The notes below the pieces were generated by a model. The model did no database searches. It worked only from the letters and a program-made list of their open reading frames with translations, and had not been told where the DNA came from. DNA of 39,200 bases from Acephala macrosclerotiorum (lineage: Eukaryota; Ascomycota; Leotiomycetes; Helotiales; Mollisiaceae), in the NCBI GenBank assembly GCA_014904845.1, contig MU119604.1, positions 1-39,200 on the forward strand. The letters run 5' to 3'. Each line of letters begins with the position of its first letter. Within the stretch, counting starts at the first letter, position 1. This document shows positions 1-9,238 of the stretch, piece after piece. The translations under genes and the position numbers were made by a program.

Positions 1-1702
1 GCAGAATGGACCGCAGAATGGACCGCAGAATGGACAACAGCAGCAACTTCAAGCACTGCTTCAAGCATTGCAACTTCAACAGAATGGACAACAGCAGCAA
101 CAACTTGATCCAGACGTCCCAATGCCAGACGTAGGCCTTAGCCGGTTTCCAAATTCTATGTGGGCGCCCCTCCCTCCCCCTCAACAACCTACCGAATTAG
201 AAGGGGTTAGACCTGCCTTTATTGATGAAGATTGTATTTGGGATATAGATCGAGTTAAGGGGTATCCAGTTGTAAAAAGGATAATTACTGCTTTGGCCGT
301 TGGTACCGGTTTTCAACTTATTGTAAAATCATGGGGTAATAATCCTCTCTTTCCTAATTGCTGTATCCTCGAGGCTGCGAGAGCTAGCGAGCATGGTGAC
401 GCCAAGCAACGATATGACGATCGAGGTGGCCAGCTTGCCCAAGTACATGACCCTAGATTAACACGACATCTTGATTTTCGCCTTTGCCGATTACTTGGAG
501 TTGTTCATGCTAAGGAAGGAAATTTGCCGAGTAACTTTGACGATAACGGTATTTTCAACGGCCACAACGCGAGAGCTCGCGGTAGCTTAACAAGGTTGGT
601 AGTAGAATGGGACAATTACCCCCCACAACTTTACAACTCCGTGGCATTCCAAAAAGTACACGGGTTAGGTGTAAATCAAGCTATTCAAGACTATTATTAT
701 CGCTCTGGACAATATATACCTATTGCCCCAAGACAAAAACCTCCTATCGCTGAGCATACCGTACGACGATATAACTTCATGGCAAGGGTGCCCCAGCCGC
801 TAAGCATCCCTCAATTTGCACAGTCAATGGTACAACAGCCACCGCAACCGTCACTACTTCAAGCACCGCAACCGCAACATCAGCTTCAGGCATTGCTTCA
901 AGCACTGCTTCAAGCACCGAATGGTCAACAACAGAATAGCCAGCAGCAACAGCAAAACCAGGCACCTCAACAGGCACTGCTTCAGGCACTGCTTCAAGCA
1001 CCGCAACCGCAACAAAATAATCAGCAACAGCAAAACCAGGCACCGCAACAGCAGCTTCAAGCACTGCTTCAATCACTACTTCCGCAGCAAAATAATCAAC
1101 AGCAAAACCAGGCACTGCTTCAGTCATTGCTTCCGCAACAAAATAATCAGCAACAGCAAAACCAGGCACCGCAACAGCAGCTTCAAGCACTGCTTCAATC
1201 ACTACTTCCGCAGCAAAATAATCAACAGCAAAACCAGGCACTGCTTCAGTCATTGCTTCCGCAACAAAATAATCAGCAACAGCAAAACCAGGCACCGCAA
1301 CAGCAGCTTCAAGCACTGCTTCAATCACTACTTCCGCAGCAAAATAATCAACAGCAAAACCAGGCACTGCTTCGGTCATTGCTTCCGCAACAAAATAATC
1401 AGCAACAGCAAAACCAGGCACCGCAACAGCAGCTTCAAGCACTGCTTCAATCACTACTTCCGCAACAGAATGGTCAGCAACAGAATGGCCAGCAGCAACA
1501 GCAACGAATACGCACTCCTCCTCCAGCTTACACCGATCGTGGAATGGGGTCTACACTTGCGGCTGACATTATCTCACGTTCCTCCACAGGAGTCGTGATA
1601 CGTAACCCGCTCAACGGCGACCCCATTTTTATCAGTTCAATTCCTGGTGCAGGCGCCTCATCTCAGGCGCCACCGCCATCCCAACCTCAAGCTGGCAGCT
1701 AA
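1..1702 (+). CDS. Gln-rich repeat protein, 5' end outside window
   Basis: The frame is open from base 2 to the TAA at 1700-1702 with no in-frame stop, so the gene starts upstream of the window. The first in-window codons already encode QNGP and QQLQALL repeats. A middle part (roughly bases 215-740) is of normal composition with Trp and Cys residues and looks like a folded domain of about 170 residues, which I do not recognise. It is followed by a long Gln/Asn/Leu tract built from a 42-residue repeat (QQQLQALLQSLLPQQNNQ and QNQALLQSLL units), then a Pro/Ser-rich tail. No signal peptide can be judged because the N-terminus is missing. Q/N-rich tracts like this are often aggregation-prone or transcription-related, but nothing here fixes a role. 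Long open frames on the other strand and in frame +3 over the repeat are by-products of its periodicity. Confidence 0.75.
   Translation, partial: QNGPQNGPQNGQQQQLQALLQALQLQQNGQQQQQLDPDVPMPDVGLSRFPNSMWAPLPPPQQPTELEGVRPAFIDEDCIWDIDRVKGYPVVKRIITALAVGTGFQLIVKSWGNNPLFPNCCILEAARASEHGDAKQRYDDRGGQLAQVHDPRLTRHLDFRLCRLLGVVHAKEGNLPSNFDDNGIFNGHNARARGSLTRLVVEWDNYPPQLYNSVAFQKVHGLGVNQAIQDYYYRSGQYIPIAPRQKPPIAEHTVRRYNFMARVPQPLSIPQFAQSMVQQPPQPSLLQAPQPQHQLQALLQALLQAPNGQQQNSQQQQQNQAPQQALLQALLQAPQPQQNNQQQQNQAPQQQLQALLQSLLPQQNNQQQNQALLQSLLPQQNNQQQQNQAPQQQLQALLQSLLPQQNNQQQNQALLQSLLPQQNNQQQQNQAPQQQLQALLQSLLPQQNNQQQNQALLRSLLPQQNNQQQQNQAPQQQLQALLQSLLPQQNGQQQNGQQQQQRIRTPPPAYTDRGMGSTLAADIISRSSTGVVIRNPLNGDPIFISSIPGAGASSQAPPPSQPQAGS
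1010..1470 (+). repeat. 126-bp coding minisatellite, about 3.6 copies
   Basis: Nearly identical units recur at exactly 126-bp spacing (equivalent positions 1021, 1147, 1273, 1399). Only single-base differences are visible, for example CAGTCATTG versus CGGTCATTG near 1375. 126 is a multiple of 3, so copy-number change keeps the reading frame of the surrounding Gln-rich gene. Each unit itself contains shorter related CAGGCA(C/T)TGCTTCA blocks. Confidence 0.9.
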
Positions 1703-2533
1703 AGACCTTGACCCAATAGTCTTGATTAGTCTTTCATTTTCTCATCCTTGTTGAAATATACACGGTCTAAACTCTTTCTATTGTCTTCGCATTGCTTTTG
1801 TTTTAGTAGAATCGTCGAGCTCAATCGGATATTAATATTACGCAATGATTTAAACTATCAAGTCTACAAAACTTTGTAAATGCCATGCTATATCTTGTGA
1901 TTTTCTAACTTTGTATCGGTGAATTTACGGCTCATTAGTTAATCAAGTTGATCAAGTTGATCCAAAGAACCAAAACGAATATTACCGAAGCTTATCGAGT
2001 TAGAAGCCCTTGTTGTGCATAAGCCACGTAGCCTTGCTTCCAAAGATCTCAGATCTCGCCCAGAGATCTAGATGGCGTGTTTTTGGGAAACCAGGTTTCA
2101 TAACATCATAATTACTTAATTGTAATATCTCGCATTCCCGTTTATTTTTTTGAATCTTCCCAAATTCCAGCTTCCAATAATCGCAAATTCCAATGTTCCA
2201 ATTTCCTAGTTTCCTGGCTTCCTTACTTCCCAGGTTTCCCGTTTTCTAGGAAACGAGGTAATGGAGACGAAGGGAAGTCGAGAAGCTAGGTAATAGAAAC
2301 CCCGAAAGCCTAGATGTCTACAAGTTATGGCTCGCAGGTGAAGGAGTGGATTCTTTTTCAGTGTTCCGTATTTCATTCTATCGTCACGCGAAGGTCACAA
2401 CTTTAAATTGCCCACGATGCCTACATCATTTGCAATCCTCAACTCAAAACTTAATCTGAACGTGCAAAGAAGCATCATACTTTCAATCTCCTCAAATCTT
2501 CAGTGCCTTTTATTACTTCCAACTCCTAACATC
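1703..2533. other. intergenic, no gene seen
   Basis: Holds the 3' flank of the Gln-rich gene and the promoter side of the small gene at 2534. There is a short direct repeat of TTGATCAAG around 1943-1963 and a pyrimidine-rich tract of TTCC-containing words at about 2150-2255. I see no ORF with coding character, RNA gene or transposon end. Confidence 0.5.
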
Positions 2534-2778
2534 ATGGGCTTCGTCAAAGCTTCTTTCATCGCAATCAGCGCATTCATCCTTACCAAAGTCTTGTGAGACA
2601 GACAGAAGTTTCTGGAGGAATTCAAACTCTAACTGCTCATAGATACAACAAAGCGAGCGAGCACAAGTACGAGCCGCTTACTCCGACCGAGACTCGACAG
2701 TATGAGCATAGGGTCAGCCGTCGCAGATCACGCAAGAGCAGCAACTCTCCGTACTCTCGCCGCTCATACTCGAGATAA
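2534..2778 (+). CDS. small two-exon protein, N-terminal hydrophobic helix and Arg/Ser tail
   Basis: Exons 2534-2592 and 2643-2778 give 64 aa. The intron 2593-2642 (50 nt) has a GTGAGA donor, a CTAAC branch point about 10 nt before the TAG acceptor, and restores one frame across two otherwise separate ORFs. The ATG at 2534 has a good context (ATCATGG). Residues 1-20 (MGFVKASFIAISAFILTKVL) form a hydrophobic segment that could be a signal peptide or membrane anchor. The rest is polar and ends in an Arg/Ser-rich tail (VSRRRSRKSSNSPYSRRSYSR region). Function unknown. It could be a small membrane-anchored or secreted basic peptide. The upstream in-frame Met at 2408 is probably 5' UTR. Confidence rests on the quality of the splice signals. 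Confidence 0.6.
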
Positions 2779-2779
2779 G

Positions 2780-2900
2780 TGGTTGGGGTAGTAGCGAGTA
2801 GGGAACGGAGGGGGAGATGGGAGGGGGGCAGGTAGGAAGGGGGGAAATAGAAGTAGGGGAGGTAGGAAGGAAAAGAAGGAAGGGAATTTGGAGGAGGAAA
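2780..2900 (+). repeat. purine-rich low-complexity tract
   Basis: Almost pure A/G sequence dominated by GGGGA, GGTAGG and GGAAGG words, between the convergent ends of the small gene at 2534 and the coiled-coil gene. It makes several long antisense ORFs (Pro/Tyr-rich translations) that I regard as spurious. Confidence 0.7.
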
Positions 2901-3009
2901 TCGGGAGTGTTCGTAGTGTATTTTGTTACTGCAGGCAGTGGTCGATCGTTCAATTTTAACGTTCATTGAGTTCGCGAATAGATACGGAGATGAAATGATC
3001 TTAACCAGC

Positions 3010-3456
3010 TTAATCCTTCGCACTCTTTGAAAATTTAATGAAAATCTCTTCGCAATCTCGATCAACCATGCGCTCCTTGAGTTCCTCCAGAATCTGGTCT
3101 ACAACTACACCGTGCCCAGTGTTCTTCTCCTCACAGTAGTCATCCCATTCACTCTTTGCTTGCCTCTCTAGAGTCTTCATTATCGAGTGGTGCTGGCGGG
3201 AGGAAGAGAGAGAATCGCTCGCCGCCTTGGCTAGATTCTCTGCGGCTCTTCTTGACTCTTTCTCAAACAATTTGTAATTATTGAGAATTGATGCATACTG
3301 CAGGTTTTGTTTGTACAGAATTTCAATGACTTCTTCGAGCAGCTGCGTACGTTTTCGAAGCTTAAGGTTATCTTCTATGGCAGACGGAGGCGTTTCAGGC
3401 AAAGCTTTATTGAGAAAGTTAGGGATTCTGCTGACTTTCGAGTGAATCGAGTCCAT
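3010..3456 (-). CDS. small coiled-coil protein, unknown function
   Basis: Single-exon 148-aa ORF from the ATG at 3456. From about residue 30 to 100 it is strongly alpha-helical and charged, with heptad-like spacing (LKLRKRTQLLEEVIEILYKQ, then NYKLFEKESRRAAENLAKAA), so a coiled coil is likely. No catalytic motif, signal peptide or membrane segment is visible. A TATATATA-like sequence lies about 50-60 bp upstream of the ATG (about 3506-3515), and the gene is divergent from the pseudokinase gene with 210 bp between start codons, so the two may share a promoter. I do not recognise a family. Confidence 0.65.
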   Translation of the reverse strand: MDSIHSKVSRIPNFLNKALPETPPSAIEDNLKLRKRTQLLEEVIEILYKQNLQYASILNNYKLFEKESRRAAENLAKAASDSLSSSRQHHSIMKTLERQAKSEWDDYCEEKNTGHGVVVDQILEELKERMVDRDCEEIFIKFSKSAKD

Positions 3457-3666
3457 TCTATACGTAAAGATCCTACTAGGAAAGGAAATTAATAAAGGCT
3501 GGAGATTATATATAATTATTGGCAGGAAAATGGGTTTTTAGGAATCGTAGAAAAGGAAAAGCATAAAATTGGTATCTCCATTTTGCGGAACCAAATGAGA
3601 TACAAGAATTATAAATAAGACTACATAGATCATTGACGCATTCAAACCTCAATCACAACTGCAACA
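3457..3666. promoter_or_regulatory. compact divergent promoter between coiled-coil and pseudokinase genes
   Basis: Only 210 bp separate the two ATGs. A TATATATA-like box facing left lies near 3506-3515 and TATAAATA facing right at 3610-3617, about 50 bp before the pseudokinase ATG. The composition is AT-rich compared with the flanking exons. Confidence 0.5.
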
Positions 3667-4692
3667 ATGACTCAACAAAAAAGAATATTCGTGTTGCCTA
3701 CTGTGGCGGAGCTTCGCGAAGAGGAAGAGTTTCTGAACAAGCGTTGGGATGACTTTGCTCACGTGCCAGGCCTGTCTCTTGGACTCCAACATCCCCTTCA
3801 CCCAACACAGCTGGTTCATGAGCAACGCACGAACAAACCTTACGTGCTTCAATCTTGCGCGCAGATCAGCTGGACTGATTCGCGAGCCAAACTGCTCGAG
3901 ATTGCTCGACGGAGCAATGCGTTCATTCCACCCCGCTTTATGTTTGTTCACCAAGGAAACGTTTACGTTGGATCCGATGTGGCATACTCTGCCGATGGCC
4001 AACCTGCGCACACGCTAGCAGATATTATTGACTGTACCTTGCCAATCAGTGAGATACAAGCTGCTGCCGTATTGAAACAAATGAGTGGAGCGCGTCATTC
4101 AGTTGCGGTATTTGTTGACACACTAGCAGGTTGTGAGAGCACTCCTTGAGTTAGAAGGCAAGGGCCTGATGTATGGCCGGCTGAAGGCCTCGAATATCTT
4201 CCCAAGCCAAGACGGCCAAATTCGCCTCGGTCAGTCCACCCTGCCCGCCACAGCGCCTCTTTCGCTTCTGCTGACCTTCTCCAGCCGCCTTCGGGATGGA
4301 TCTGAAACCGGAGGGGCTGCGCTCGCTGAACTCTGGATGCCAAGAGCTTGGGCACCTCGCGAATCACATGCTGACGAGGATTCCGCGGCTACTTGGCAAA
4401 TCTCAGACCAGAGACCAGAAGTTGCTGATCCAGACGAGGTCCTCGCGAATCGAGGTGGATGTTAACCGCGAGATGAGCGCAATTTACATCGACTTTCTTG
4501 AAGCCTGTATGGATAAAAACAGCTCCCTGGAAGGTCTCAGCAAGGTGAGAGTGACCCAGATAGCTAGATAGCTCAACAACGCATGCCGACTAACTCTCCA
4601 CGAATCAGCATAAGTTCTTGAAAGGTGGCCCTGGGCCAGAATGTCTTAAAGACAATATCATACATGCTGAGCTGACTGCGCTAAGATATTGA
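3667..4692 (+). CDS. protein kinase-like protein (predicted pseudokinase)
   Basis: Exons 3667-4080, 4130-4229, 4285-4544 and 4609-4692 give 285 aa. Introns 2 (4230-4284, GTCAGT, CTGAC branch, CAG) and 3 (4545-4608, GTGAGA, CTAAC branch, CAG) are canonical and link three frames. The protein aligns with a kinase fold: an N-lobe-like region, then EIQAAAVLKQ-VVRALLELEGKG as helix E, then the catalytic loop and activation-segment start. Key residues are lost: HRD is YGR (153-155) and DFG is AFG (173-175), while Lys157 and Asn160 of the loop remain. The usual VAIK lysine site reads as VLQS. It ends with a typical C-lobe (FLEACMDKNSSLEGLSKHKFL). A catalytically dead kinase fold, perhaps a scaffold or regulator, is the simplest reading. 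Intron 1 (4081-4129) starts with AT instead of GT, so the gene may be mis-spliced; see findings. Confidence 0.65.
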
Positions 4693-5091
4693 TGGGAGGC
4701 CATGTAGGGAATGGTGGGGCAGCCAGGCAAATCAGACTGATTGTGGAAGGGAACGTTGATCTTGTACATGTAAAGAAAATGAATATCCATGCAAATTACA
4801 GAGAATCTACCTATCATATTTGTCGTGAACGTCGAGGCTGGTGATGGTGTATGCATTACGCTGACAAGGAGGGGCCAGGACGTTCTTTCCGCGTACCCCT
4901 CAATCGCCAGAAAGAATTTTGTCCAGTCACGTCAAGTTCCAGCGTACTGGGACCGCTGATCATCACATGTTCGCTTGGTGGCCAGTGCCAATCAGCTTTA
5001 ATTGAACCACATCATTTTACAGCATCATGTCAAAAAACACTAAAATTACAATGCAGAAAGCCACCCAAGCCACTTGCCTCTCACGGGCATC
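4693..5091. other. convergent intergenic region
   Basis: Between the ends of the pseudokinase gene and the coiled-coil gene that ends at 5092. Short open frames on both strands (for example 4851-5114) lack coding character, have no good start context and partly overlap the neighbouring gene. Nothing else seen. Confidence 0.5.
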
Positions 5092-6211
5092 TCACCATTT
5101 CTTTCTTCCCTTAGCTGACAGCTCCCTCTGCCGCGCCACCCTTCTGATCCTTCTTTTGTCGCGCTCGGATTCCGCATCTGCCGCACTTTTCTTCCGGCAG
5201 CTATGTGAATGCTCTTCTTCACTCTCGTTTTCCTCGAGGTCCAAAGGATCGCACGTCGAGTTCCACTCCTCGATAAATTCAGAGAAGTCTGAAGCGAACA
5301 TATTCATGGTGGTGGTCCAACTCTTAATGTCCAGAGCGAGCCGATCCACGTTCCTTTGAGAATCGGCGATCGTGACCTTGAGGCTAGCAAACTCCTCTGC
5401 TTGCTTAGCAGAGGCTTCGTGAACCTGTTTCATTTCCTCTTGGAGAGCTGTAATCATACTGCCAGTGTTAGATCATGATTTCTTCGTGACGTTCAGCCAT
5501 GACTTACTCCCTCAAGCCAATGCTCTCTTCCACTGCCGTGGAGGCCGTTGAAAGGTTATCCGCGTCCACATTCTGGTTCTCGCCACTTTGAGGCACGTCA
5601 TTTTCGTTATCATCGCCATTTCTTTCGGTACTGTTTTGATTGGCTGTGCCCCGGGTGTTCTGGCTGGCAGTATTCTGGCTATCAGAGTTCTGGCTGGCAA
5701 TGCTCTGGCTATCAGAGTTCTGCCGGCTGCCGCTCGGGTTATTAACCGTTTCCTTCCAAGGCTCGGATGTCTTTTCGAGATTCCGTTCTGGTGGTGTTGT
5801 GGCTCGAGATATGCTTTGAAAGTTCGAGTAATTGTTTGTCTCCGCTCCCATCCAAGGATCGGGGCGCACACCATTCATCAGGAATCTGCTCTCTGCCGGT
5901 GGGGTAAGCATCTGAGGCGGCGGATTCCTGGGGACATGCCAGTCTCCATCGGATTGCGGATCGAGCCCTTGCTGTGTGAAGTAGAATCCTGGACCGTTCG
6001 GTCCGGACTGGAACCATCTCTGAGAGGACAGATTGACTTGAGATGGCTGCATCGGAGCTTGCATCGTTGAGGCCTGTGATTGCTGCATCTGGGACTGCAT
6101 GGATAGCTGAGGGTGTGGATACAGGGTTCCTTGATTAGCGTCCCACAATGGTGCTTGGGGATTGCAAGGCAAGTGTGACCAAGGTTGAGGTTGATCGATG
6201 TGGTATGCCAT
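5092..6211 (-). CDS. low-complexity N-terminus plus coiled-coil protein
   Basis: Exons 6211-5508 and 5458-5092 give 356 aa. The 49-nt intron (5459-5507) has a perfect GTAAGT donor, CTAAC branch and CAG acceptor, and joins the two ORFs in phase 2. Residues 1-130 are Gln/Pro/Met-rich with scattered Trp. Residues about 150-190 are a Ser/Gln/Asn repeat (SQNSDSQNTASQNT type). The C-terminal 120 residues are helical and coiled-coil-like (ITALQEEMKQVHEASAKQAE), then acidic, then a basic stretch (RDKRRIRRVARQRE) that could be a nuclear localisation signal. No enzyme motif is present. The protein might be a nuclear or regulatory factor, but that is only a guess. A CTTATAAG sequence lies about 60 bp upstream of the ATG. 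Confidence 0.7.
5658..5720 (-). repeat. 30-bp coding direct repeat
   Basis: Two copies of a 30-bp unit begin at 5658 and 5688 (TTCTGGCTGGCA... ATCAGAG), followed by a partial third. They encode the 10-residue Ser/Gln/Asn repeat of the surrounding gene and keep its frame. Confidence 0.8.
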
Positions 6212-6480
6212 TGCTAGAATGGAATTTCATGTAGTGTGGATATTTTCTTGACATTGGGCAGGTCCTGTTATCTTATAAGTTTTCATTATTGACCGTTTCT
6301 TCGAATTGCCAGATCGTTCATCATTGGTCCGCGCTTAACAGAAACTTGTTTCAGATCTTTGTCATAAGCGCTCGCACATTTGTAGAACCCGGAATCCCAA
6401 ATTTTATGTTTTTAGTATCCCATGTTTCAAGAAAAATCCGATTCCTATATTTTCGTTCTTGAGATTCCCGTACGCGTGCC

Positions 6481-6488
6481 TATAAAAG
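6481..6488 (+). promoter_or_regulatory. TATA box for the secreted Ser/Thr-rich protein gene
   Basis: TATAAAAG, about 95 bp before the ATG at 6577, followed by a pyrimidine-rich leader, a common fungal core-promoter arrangement. Confidence 0.5.
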
Positions 6489-6576
6489 GACCGAGAGCGT
6501 GTCTCGGTTTTTTCTCCAAACAACCTTCCACAGCCTTCCACAACTTTCAGTAATCTTCAGTGCTCTATCTGTGATC

Positions 6577-7412
6577 ATGCTGTTTTTATCTCGTGTCATC
6601 TTGATGCTGGGCATCGCCATGGGTCTCGTAGCCGCCAACGCGCCCCCAATATGCATGGAGTCTCCACTTTATACTCTTAGTCCTGGTTCCATCGTATCAG
6701 CCCGGTATGTCATTCATATGTGTCTCGGGTTGTAATTAACGTGACTAGCCTTGATGCCAACGGAATGCGTTGCGAAGCCACAGTTTTGTTTTCCAACGTG
6801 TCATTTCTTCCCCTCCACGTCGACTTTCAAGGCGTAAGCTGTTTGGGCTTTCAGCTCGCTAATTTCACGCTCCCCGCTCAGGTTCCGAACGGGGAAGCTT
6901 TCATCCTTTGGTACGATCACTTAACAGATGTGCAACGTGTACTAACGCAAACAAGGAAATGCGCTGGCCAGTCGCCAATGTGTAATCAAGCCATGATAAG
7001 TGGCGGCTTGGAAGATTCTCAGAACATCGTCAATGATCAATTTGGTACTCTTGAATGCCTCATACCCATCGCTACTCAGACGACCATATCTACTTCTATT
7101 GGCAGTTCCACCACCGCAACTAATAGCATCGTCACTACGATATTCTCTACCAGCAACCCAATTTCCTCTGGCATGTCTTCTTCTCTCATCACCACCCCTG
7201 CCTCCAGTACTGCTTCCGTCACCCCCGCTTCTGCCTCCAGCTCTACCACCAGCTCTGGTACTTCTTCTGGTATTACTTCATCTGGTACTACTTCTTCAGG
7301 CACTACTTCTTCAAGCATCGCTTCTTTTGTTAATAGTAATAGTATGGTAACGCTGACCACAACCATGGTTGCGCCGTGCACTAGCATGGTTGCAACGAGT
7401 AAAGCTTCGTAA
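6577..7412 (+). CDS. putative secreted or cell-wall Ser/Thr-rich protein
   Basis: Exons 6577-6704 and 6749-7412 give 263 aa. The 44-nt intron has a GTATGT donor and TAG acceptor and preserves phase 2. The first 22 residues (MLFLSRVILMLGIAMGLVAA, then NA) form a clear signal peptide. Residues about 23-140 carry six cysteines and read as a compact extracellular domain of unknown family. From about residue 145 to the end the protein is a Ser/Thr tract (TSSGTTSSGTTSSS type), expected to be O-glycosylated. The C-terminus is not strongly hydrophobic, so a GPI anchor is not supported. A cell-wall or secreted role is likely from architecture alone. It lies between two low-complexity/coiled-coil genes that are transcribed away from it on both sides. 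Confidence 0.7.
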
Positions 7413-8049
7413 ACGCCCCAACGAGAGTAGCAATATTTCATTTGTGTTTCTTCGTAGTCACCAATCGTTCTAGCAGTTAGTCCGCAGTATAGGGGTGTTT
7501 CTTTTTTGGTAGTGCTCGAGCGTTGAAATAATTAGTTATACTTATCGTCGAATGAATGAATGCTTTCCCTCCCATTAAGCGCCTTCCTCCTGCTGTGATG
7601 TAATGTGTCGTCCATCTGCGCGTATTTACCGCCCCATCCATGTTTATATCTTCCAATATGGGATTTTTGCGCCCCGCCAATTCGCCTGCAGGGTCAGTGC
7701 AATGCGGATGTGTGTGGCGTCCAATCAATGACATTCTCTAGGAAGTTGCGCGTATGGTATTCCCCTCTTCTGTGAAAACACATTTGCTGACTACCGTCTT
7801 TCTGATTTCCCAGAATTCCGGAATTGGGGTTCCTGTTATTTTGATTTGGGGACTTACTCGAATTTCTTTGTAGACGATGCCCCCAACAGCGGGTAATTGT
7901 CCAGTGTGGGTGCGCCCTCGGGATTGGTGTATATATGACCCGCGTGCTGGCTGGATCGATTGCTCCTCACCACGCATTTTCTGTTACAGCTTCTTCTACA
8001 ACATTTCACTACAATATCGATACTACTCTCCTTCTCTTCACTCCTCACA
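7413..8049. other. intergenic and promoter of the gene at 8050
   Basis: No coding-like ORF is seen; minus-strand frames here are low quality. A TATATA sequence at about 7931-7936, some 115 bp before the downstream ATG, is a plausible core promoter, followed by a TTC-rich leader. Confidence 0.45.
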
Positions 8050-8744
8050 ATGTCGATCGAATCAGCCTGGAACAGACCAGCGCCTACGCCATTCCCAATG
8101 GATGTTTCATTCCCTTCGATGCACGTCGGTCCTAGCAATGGGGACTCTCAGATTCAGCCTAGCAGCCAGCAATTGGGCGCGCAATCCGAAACGTTTGCAA
8201 AATTCTTTGCCGATGAAGCAAGAACCCAGGCTTCCATTTCCATGTGTCTGCGCTTGGAGCGTCTCCTAGGTCAAGAGGTCTGCAAGAGGATTTCGCTCAA
8301 CAACCTCATCAACGACTTGCGAGATCAACTACAACAATGCAATGGTAGTCTTGAGGCTTCTCGGGCTAGGAGTGCAGAGATAGATAGTCATTTGACGGAA
8401 GCAAAGAGGGAGATTGAGCGCCTGACATCCATGATTGAAGCATCTCGTCATCAAGGCGCAGATATAGTAAGTTCTCGAGCCTCGTGATAGTACAGAGTAC
8501 TCATAATCTCCAGGATGACCTTTATTCCCAATACGAGGGTTCTTCGGACGACAGTTCAATCCCGGCAGTGTCATCGAAGCGCAAAGCGGAACTCAAGCCT
8601 CCCATGGCTGCCCCAAGCCCCAAACGACCATACCACCGCCCACTTTTGGCGAAGAGTCCAGCACCAATGAGCCCAAAGACGACCTTTGTCTCACCCGTCA
8701 CACCTATCCCTATGAACAACTATGCTTTTGCGGACTGGTCTTAG
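8050..8744 (+). CDS. coiled-coil protein with Pro/Ser/Lys-rich tail
   Basis: Exons 8050-8466 and 8514-8744 give 215 aa. The 47-nt intron has a GTAAGT donor and CAG acceptor and is in phase 0. Residues 1-60 are polar and Pro-rich. Residues about 60-139 form a helical segment with heptad-like spacing (RISLNNLINDLRDQLQQCNG, then EAKREIERLTSMIEA). The second exon is acidic and then Pro/Ser/Lys-rich (SSKRKAELKPPMAAPSPKRP), with possible nuclear localisation and proline-directed phosphorylation sites. The layout (disordered end plus coiled coil, two exons) resembles the gene at 5092-6211, although I see no clear sequence identity. Family not recognised. Confidence 0.7.
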
Positions 8745-9238
8745 GTCTACGTTATCTGCTGTTGTGGTTAATGTGGTTACTGTCTTGCTTGGTTATTTGA
8801 CGCTTTTGTTTGGCTTTCTTGATTTCTTGGAGGACACTGGGAATAGGATGCTTTGTATACGTCTGTATTATTGTTTTTCATCTACTTTCAATTCAATCAT
8901 GTTGCACTTTTCTCGTTCGATTGATATGAAGTTCAACTTACCGCACGAATGACTTTGTGTCTCGGCGATCTAAAGCTACCAATACACTTAAGTGTTTCCA
9001 AATCCCCTGTATCACCCTTAGTAATGCAATTTATGCTACAGACGATCTTGATTATAATGTCATCAGTAGGAATCCTTGCACCACCCACTCTCGCCGTTGA
9101 CTAAGTTTTATTCAATGATTGCAAATGCAAAGTTGATGAATAATAATTGACGTGACGGATGTAGATAACTCAACACAAATATGATAACAAAATACAAGTC
9201 GCAGACCAAACTATCATCCAGCGGATCTCCTTGGTTTT
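8745..9238. other. convergent intergenic region
   Basis: 3' flanks of the coiled-coil gene and of the ankyrin C-terminal module. AT-biased with no convincing ORF, repeat or RNA. Confidence 0.5.

Noticed and set aside
777..1598. Long ORFs antisense to and in another frame of the Gln-rich gene
   Set aside because: They exist only because the 126-bp repeat has a length divisible by three and lacks stops in those frames; the sense frame alone includes the non-repeated domain.
2637..3065. 142-aa minus ORF next to the coiled-coil gene
   Set aside because: Translation of a purine-rich tract and of the opposite strand of the small spliced gene; no ATG context or conserved features.
4851..5114. 87-aa plus ORF
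   Set aside because: Overlaps the end of the well-supported minus coiled-coil gene and lacks protein-like composition.
5548..6070. Plus-strand ORFs over the minus low-complexity gene
   Set aside because: Shadow of the spliced minus gene, whose intron signals and frame continuity are much stronger.
7076..7441. 121-aa minus ORF rich in Val/Glu
   Set aside because: Antisense of the Ser/Thr-rich tract of the secreted protein gene.
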